From the NCBI RefSeq assembly GCF_023284005.1, contig NZ_JAKIKS010000044.1, positions 1 through 41,558 of the forward strand: a DNA stretch of 41,558 nt, in the 5' to 3' direction. Source of the stretch: Shewanella surugensis. GTDB lineage: Bacteria > Pseudomonadota > Gammaproteobacteria > Enterobacterales > Shewanellaceae. Numbering within the stretch: the stretch's first letter is position 1; each line of letters opens with the position of its first letter. The notes under the pieces are model-generated. The model was not told where the DNA came from and ran no database searches. It was given only the letters and a program-made list of their open reading frames with translations. The translations under genes were made by a program, and so were the position numbers. Positions 37,233-41,558 of the stretch are shown here, in pieces.

Positions 37233-37276
37233 AAAGCCACATCAATCCTCAGTTAACTGAGGATTGATGTGGCTTT
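37233..37276. repeat. Perfect 44-bp palindrome
   Basis: Two 22-bp arms meet at AGTTAACT with no spacer: AAAGCCACATCAATCCTCAG and its complement. On the minus strand it is followed by TTTTG, so it can act as the terminator of the Cys-rich protein gene at 37375. An uninterrupted palindrome of this length forms an unusually strong hairpin or cruciform. Confidence 0.85.
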
Positions 37277-37374
37277 ATATTGACCCTTGTAGAGAAAAAG
37301 ACTCCACGACTCCTTGGATAAATAAGGCTTTTAAATTCTCCGCAAAAAATCCTTATGATTTGACATCCGCCCAG

Positions 37375-37764
37375 TTAATAATCCACACATAAGCACATAA
37401 ATAAGTCTGAGCCTATATTGCGCGTCGCAAAACAAGCTGCGACATCATCGAACTGGGAACCATAAATCCAATGAGAACTCGGATCGTTTTGCGGATCCAT
37501 AATAATGGCCGGATCGCGCGTAATTTTACACACGTAAGCCACATCTTTTGTGGATACGATATCAGTCGTTTTTTCCTGCTCCGCACGCGTCCCAACCCAA
37601 ACCTCACACGCTTTTGGACAGGTCATGGCTTGCCCCTGGTAAAAGTTTGGAAACCAGCCTGCTTTGTAAGCATTCATACTTAAGTCTTGAATAGGATCGG
37701 CCTGAGCCGAAAAATTCAAACCAAAAAGTAGACCCATTAAAATTGAACAAAAGAAGGTTTTCAT
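37375..37764 (-). CDS. Small secreted Cys-rich protein of unknown function
   Basis: 129 residues from the ATG at 37764 (AAGGA eight bases upstream); the frame extends 33 codons further without signals. Signal peptide FFCSILMGLLFGLNFSAQA|DP. The mature chain has Cys in MTCPKACEVWVG, AYVCKI, AACFATR and LFMCLCVDY, seven in about 110 residues, implying disulfides or metal binding. WFPNFYQGQAM and PSSHWIYGSQFDDV are distinctive. Unrecognised. It has its own strong terminator. Confidence 0.65.
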   Translation of the reverse strand: MKTFFCSILMGLLFGLNFSAQADPIQDLSMNAYKAGWFPNFYQGQAMTCPKACEVWVGTRAEQEKTTDIVSTKDVAYVCKITRDPAIIMDPQNDPSSHWIYGSQFDDVAACFATRNIGSDLFMCLCVDY

Positions 37765-37984
37765 GAGATATATCCTTATTAGCAATACTCCGATATTGAA
37801 CGCTATAAGGTTAGTTGATAATGGCCACTTCGTCACAGACAGAAACGCAACACCCATTTTCAATATTATTGAATATAAAGGTGATCAGGTTTTTTAGTTG
37901 CTTAATTTTTTTTATTTATAGCAAAATGATATGAAAATATCCTTATCGAGAGTAACACATAAGCGTTACTCTTAACGACTATCA

Positions 37985-38857
37985 TTAATCATAAATAGTG
38001 GGGATGGGTTCACGTTTATGTTGCGTGGCTTTATAGATGGAAATTAACTTATCACTCACAAAACTCGACACCTCTTTGCCTTCGAGAAAATCATCAATTT
38101 GATCATAAGTCAGCCCTAGCGACACCTCATCTTCTAATTGAGGTTGGCTGCATTCCAAATCGGCCGTAGGGGCTTTAACCACCAACGTTTCTGGGGCATC
38201 TAAAAAGCGTGCCACTTGTCTCACTTGGCGTTTATTAAATCCAAATAGAGGCGCAAGATCGCACGCACCATCTCCCCATTTAGTATAAAACCCAGTAATA
38301 TTTTCAGCGCTATGATCTGTCCCTACCACTAAGGCCCCCATTAAACCTGCAATTTCATATTGTGCGATCATACGCATCCGCGCTTTTACATTACCCTTAA
38401 CAAAATCCGTATTGTTATTTTCATTCACTAACCCTGCATCTGTTACCCCAGTCAAAACAGCATGATGCAATTCATCCACCCCTTGACCGATATTCACCGT
38501 CACTTGTTTTGATGGCGCTATAAATTGGCAAGCTGACTGCGCTTCATGTTCATCTTTTTGAACCTTATAAGGTAAACGCACTGCAATAAATTGATATTCA
38601 TCTTTACTCATCCCAGCTTCAGCCTGTACTGAATTATCCACTTCTGCACGATTAGTTTCTTCGTTAAGCTCATTAACGGCCAGCTGGCATAAACGCCCTG
38701 CAACCGATGAATCAACCCCCCCGCTGATCCCAAGCACCAAAGCATTAAAGCTAGACTGCTTAAGCTTGGCCTTAATAAACGCGACTCGTCTTTGCACTTC
38801 AAAAGCGGGATCAATAACCTTTAACACTTTCATTTCTCTTATAATCTGACCTTTCAC
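37985..38857 (-). CDS. nadE: Ammonia-dependent NAD+ synthetase
   Basis: Last step of NAD synthesis: deamido-NAD + NH3 + ATP. 290 residues from a GTG with AGGAG five to six bases before it. PP-loop [24 protein letters not shown], the [12 protein letters not shown] helix, [26 protein letters not shown] and the C-terminal [10 protein letters not shown] are diagnostic of the NH3-dependent enzyme without an amidotransferase domain. Inter-motif insert (residues about 65-85, Glu/Ser-rich) matches the proteobacterial type. Monocistronic as far as can be seen. Confidence 0.95.
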   Translation of the reverse strand: MKGQIIREMKVLKVIDPAFEVQRRVAFIKAKLKQSSFNALVLGISGGVDSSVAGRLCQLAVNELNEETNRAEVDNSVQAEAGMSKDEYQFIAVRLPYKVQKDEHEAQSACQFIAPSKQVTVNIGQGVDELHHAVLTGVTDAGLVNENNNTDFVKGNVKARMRMIAQYEIAGLMGALVVGTDHSAENITGFYTKWGDGACDLAPLFGFNKRQVRQVARFLDAPETLVVKAPTADLECSQPQLEDEVSLGLTYDQIDDFLEGKEVSSFVSDKLISIYKATQHKREPIPTIYD

Positions 38858-39102
38858 GGGGGCTCCTATTGATAGTAAAAGTCTTTTATGCCAACGAATT
38901 TAGCACTAATTAACGATAGACCATAGAGATTATACCCATGCAATCTAAAGATACCAATCAGGGAACACTTTAGAACGAATATAAGCACCTGCAATTATTT
39001 ACTAGTCTGAGTATCTGGCAATCGCTATGATGGGATCATCCATTTTATCTCTCTGTGTGCGACTTTTTACTAAACAAAGAGAAAATAACAACAAGTAGCA
39101 AC

Positions 39103-40002
39103 ATGCAAAAAGAATGTATTCACTATTGGCATAATCCAAGCATTGCAGGAATGGAGATCAGTCGTGCACGATTGCAACACTTTACCTTTCCAAAACATGT
39201 CCATTTAGATTATCACATCGGCTTAATTACCGAAGGTAGTCAGCGTTATACCCATAAAGGCCAAGGTTATCATGTGAATAACACGGTGCTTTCCACCCTA
39301 AACCCTGATGAAGTCCATGATGAAGTCCATGATGAAGTCCATGATGAAGTCCATGATGAAGTCCATGATGAAGTCCATGATGGCGAAAGTTATCAAAATG
39401 AGGGCTACACGGCTAATGTATTATCATTGCCGATTCATTATATCAATCATATTGCACAAGAATTACATCACTCGGACTGTTTCTTTTCTCATGCGATTTT
39501 ACCCGATCCTGCGTTTTGCCACGCTTTTTTAAATTTACACTCACTTCTCACCCAACAAGAAGAGCAGCATCACGACAATCGGCTGCTAAAAGAAACTGCA
39601 ACCATGGCGTTTACTACCGAATTACTGCTGCGTCATAGCCAAAAAGTTCAAAGTACACACCTTCATCAATTTAGCTTAAGCAACAAACAACTGATAGCAG
39701 TTAAATCATTGTTTAATAAAAACTTAACTCATTATTTTAAATTAGAGGATCTCGCCAACCAGCTCGATTTAAGTCAATTTCAATTTCTTCGGCAATTTAA
39801 ACAAGCAACAGGCATGACACCTCACGCCTATTTAAAGCGACTCAGACTAGAACATGCAAAGAAAGCCTTACTTAAGGGGGGAACATCAACAAATATTGCT
39901 CACGATATGGGATTTTTTGATCAAAGTCATTTCAACAAAGCCTTTAAAGAAGCCTATTTAATCACACCAAGTCACTTTCAACGTCGATTGATAGGTTCTT
40001 AA
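39103..40002 (+). CDS. AraC-family regulator with an expanded DEVH repeat
   Basis: 299 residues from the ATG at 39103 (a GTG at 39055 is also in frame). The N-terminal cupin-type sensing domain has HVHLDYHIGLITEGSQRYTH and a loop LNPDEVHDG that in relatives holds one DEVH; here DEVH occurs six times in a row (39307-39378). The C-terminal part has two helix-turn-helix motifs: LEDLANQLDLSQFQFLRQFK and TNIAHDMGFFDQSHFNKAFK, ending PSHFQRR. This subfamily commonly sits beside a LysE exporter, as here, and probably controls it in response to an amino acid or related ligand. Confidence 0.88.
   Translation: MQKECIHYWHNPSIAGMEISRARLQHFTFPKHVHLDYHIGLITEGSQRYTHKGQGYHVNNTVLSTLNPDEVHDEVHDEVHDEVHDEVHDEVHDGESYQNEGYTANVLSLPIHYINHIAQELHHSDCFFSHAILPDPAFCHAFLNLHSLLTQQEEQHHDNRLLKETATMAFTTELLLRHSQKVQSTHLHQFSLSNKQLIAVKSLFNKNLTHYFKLEDLANQLDLSQFQFLRQFKQATGMTPHAYLKRLRLEHAKKALLKGGTSTNIAHDMGFFDQSHFNKAFKEAYLITPSHFQRRLIGS
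39307..39378 (+). repeat. Six tandem copies of the 12-bp unit GATGAAGTCCAT
   Basis: All six units are identical. Being four codons long, gain or loss of units changes the protein by DEVH blocks without shifting the frame. A partial seventh unit (GATG) follows. Identity between units suggests recent slippage. Confidence 0.97.
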
Positions 40003-40128
40003 TTGACAAGCACTGATTAATAGGTTCTTTAATCAATAAGCTGTCATTGCAATTTATTACAATCCATCAATACTCAAATTAACGATAATTGATTTATATT
40101 CCTCTTTATACTTTGTGAACATAACAAT

Positions 40129-40782
40129 ATGGATTTCGAATTATTGACAACGCTGGCCATCATTCATAGTTTAGCCCTGATGAGTCCTGGCCCTGATTTT
40201 GCCTTAACAGTCAAAGTAGCCACACAACAAAACCGTCAAGTGGCTCTTGCTGCTGCACTAGGTATTTCTGTAGGCATTCTGATTCTCACAAGCTTAAGCT
40301 TAACGGGGGTCAGTTTACTCATCCACAGCTCCACAATCCTTTTCACTTTAGTGCAATTGATGGGTGCTTCTTACCTTGCTTGGATAGGCGTTCATGCCCT
40401 TAAAGCCGCCTTTTCTAGCCTATCCTTGAACAATTCGTCTAAGAAAAAGGCCATATCAATAATAGTGCTCAGCCCACTTCAAGCCTTTAGGCAAGGCTTA
40501 TTGACCAATTTACTCAATCCAAAGGCACTGATTTTTTTCATTACCCTCTTTTCGACCTTAATAACCCCTGAAGTCGACCTTAAGACTCAGCTTGCCAGTG
40601 TGATATTATTATTCTCACTGTCACTTTTATGGTTTAGCTTACTTAGCCTCTTTTTATCTAAAGCACATATACAATTGAGACTCAAACACATGACGCCCAT
40701 GATTAACCTTGTCACAGGTATTATTTTCTTAAGCATTGCCTTGGGGATCATCGTTGAAGTACTTATCCCCTTTATGACATAG
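40129..40782 (+). CDS. LysE/RhtB-family amino-acid exporter
   Basis: 217-residue inner-membrane exporter with about six helices. LALMSPGPDFALTVKVA is the LysE N-terminal signature with the SPGPD motif, and GLLTNLLNPKALIFFITLF is the conserved NPK segment. Substrate (threonine, homoserine, lysine or other) cannot be read from sequence. It lies 126 bp after the AraC gene on the same strand, its likely regulator. The gap includes a diverged duplication of the araC 3' end. Confidence 0.9.
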   Translation: MDFELLTTLAIIHSLALMSPGPDFALTVKVATQQNRQVALAAALGISVGILILTSLSLTGVSLLIHSSTILFTLVQLMGASYLAWIGVHALKAAFSSLSLNNSSKKKAISIIVLSPLQAFRQGLLTNLLNPKALIFFITLFSTLITPEVDLKTQLASVILLFSLSLLWFSLLSLFLSKAHIQLRLKHMTPMINLVTGIIFLSIALGIIVEVLIPFMT

Positions 40783-40871
40783 CACAGTTTGAAAAGTCAA
40801 TGGCATTGAATAACGTAAGCTATGGAAAGATGATGTTTTATTCAATATTTCTACATATTGAAACAGACCAA

Positions 40872-41390
40872 CTAATCGATTTGAGCCAATGCTTGATTCA
40901 CATTCTCAAAAATATCCATGTCTTCTTTTTCCCACTCCACATGAGTATCTGACTTCTTCCATCCCCAACCCGATTGATTATATTCAGAATCAATGACTAC
41001 AAGCCGTCCAGGAAAAGAAGCACTTTTTTTATGGACTTGAACTAATATTTTTTTTAATTGTTCATATTTATAACTAAGGCGTTTCTTAGCAAGGTTGATA
41101 TCAGAATAGCTCCCCACCCCCCACGATTCTTGTAATAATAATGTGGTATTATTCCAATTGATAAAATAATGCATCGCCCAATTATTGATACCATAGCCCG
41201 CCTGACCCATTAATAAAAAGTCTTGTTGATCCGACAACATATCTTCAAGATAATAAATCACATCATAAGCAGAAACGGATAATGACCGATTACAAAATAA
41301 CAGTTCGTCTTGAGTTGACAGTGTCGCTAAGTACCTGAGTATAAAATTACCAACAATTAGGTTAATATTTAATCTTTGATATTTTTTACA
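40872..41390 (-). pseudogene. Unknown soluble protein gene, probably 5'-truncated
   Basis: The frame from a GTG at 41261 gives 129 residues, but the same frame is open to 41390 and reads like protein there (FILRYLATLSTQDELLF, NRSLSVSAYDVIYYLED), with no ATG, GTG or TTG to start from. The body has aromatic-rich MGQAGYGINNWAMHYF and SGWGWKKSDTHVEWEKEDMD and an acidic C-terminus, somewhat like immunity-type small proteins, though I cannot name a family. An IS630-like transposase begins at 41471 on the other strand, so the lost 5' end may lie beyond that element's left edge. Alternatively the protein is intact from 41261. Confidence 0.45.
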
Positions 41391-41470
41391 TTACCAATGA
41401 TATAGAACTTGTATCAATATCGAAATTTTTGTATAACTATCATTAGCATATGAATTATCACTTTTTATAA

Positions 41471-41558
41471 ATGAAACAAGTTAGAGCCCTGTTACCTCAT
41501 GAGTTCACCACGCTAGAAGAAGCGTTCAAGAATCATCCTAAACATCGCTGTAGAGTTC
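41471..41558 (+). CDS. N-terminus of an IS630-like transposase (runs off the window)
   Basis: Twenty-nine codons from ATG at 41471: KQVRALLPHEFTTLEEAFK followed by HPKHRCRV. A basic start of this kind, with an LxxxxxxHPKxRxR pattern just before the first helix-turn-helix, is typical of IS630-family transposases. The left end of the element would lie within roughly the 80 bases upstream, but no terminal repeat can be confirmed without the right end. Confidence 0.5.
   Translation, partial: MKQVRALLPHEFTTLEEAFKNHPKHRCRV

Noticed and set aside
38930..38980. Third MITE copy upstream of araC (TATACCCATGCAATCTAAAG)
   Set aside because: Only the first seven bases and a few scattered positions match; no second end or internal block.
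39307..39378. Possible CRISPR array
   Set aside because: Units are contiguous, 12 bp, identical, without spacers and in frame with the AraC protein.
39308..39532. Plus-strand ORF with a repeated MKSM pattern
   Set aside because: It is the 12-bp araC repeat read in another frame; no separate gene.
1..41558. tRNA or rRNA genes, integron attC sites, prophage or defence clusters
   Set aside because: I saw no cloverleaf, rRNA-like stretch, integrase, phage structural gene or recognised defence operon.

Overview
The window reads as chromosomal DNA of a marine, Shewanella-like gammaproteobacterium (order Alteromonadales is my best guess). Evidence: moderate-to-low GC, the ycgL/minCDE/rnd/fadD/tsaB gene set, a five-gene cytochrome bo3 operon, an EF-G of the second (non-str-operon) type, Fur, NadE, YciB/YciI and ExoIII, all with gammaproteobacterial sequence signatures. 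The rnd-fadD-...-tsaB order is also that of enterobacteria, here with extra genes inserted. This is inference from protein motifs and gene order, not from a search.

Layout. 1-700: end of an unknown plus-strand gene and a frameshifted outer-membrane beta-barrel gene. 1192-5805: cyoABCDE on the minus strand, tightly overlapped. 6044-6639: decayed SGNH/GDSL hydrolase. 6829-8999: ycgL diverging from minCDE. 9118-16470: a long minus-strand run (rnd, fadD, alpha/beta hydrolase, exported methyltransferase, M50B-like membrane protein, decayed ORF, tsaB). 16662-25423: plus-strand glk, a flavin oxidase, an orphan hybrid histidine kinase, EF-G and fur. 25483-30351: acetyltransferase, a 268-bp MITE-like element, a membrane FMN glutamate-synthase-like protein, a DsbA-like oxidoreductase, and an SDR gene broken by an IS200-type insertion. 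30544-33396: two small secreted proteins of unknown function, then yciB-yciI-xthA. 33504-37764: DUF1097 protein, MocA-like nucleotidyltransferase, an ORF with an in-frame stop, a kinase fragment and a small secreted Cys-rich protein. 37985-40782: nadE, an AraC regulator carrying a 12-bp tandem repeat, and a LysE exporter. 40872-41558: a 5'-truncated unknown ORF next to the start of an IS630-like transposase.

The core genes are ordinary: respiration (cyo), division-site placement (min), RNA processing (rnd), fatty-acid activation (fadD), tRNA t6A synthesis (tsaB), glycolysis entry (glk), iron control (fur), NAD synthesis (nadE), DNA repair (xthA). The less ordinary material is genome decay and mobile DNA: at least six broken genes, one IS200 insertion with loss of host sequence, a family of MITE-like repeats sharing TATACCC ends, a perfect 44-bp palindrome, a nested inverted repeat ending in six T between tsaB and glk, and a six-copy in-frame repeat in the sensing domain of the AraC regulator. 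I found no CRISPR array, rRNA, tRNA or convincing new multi-gene system.
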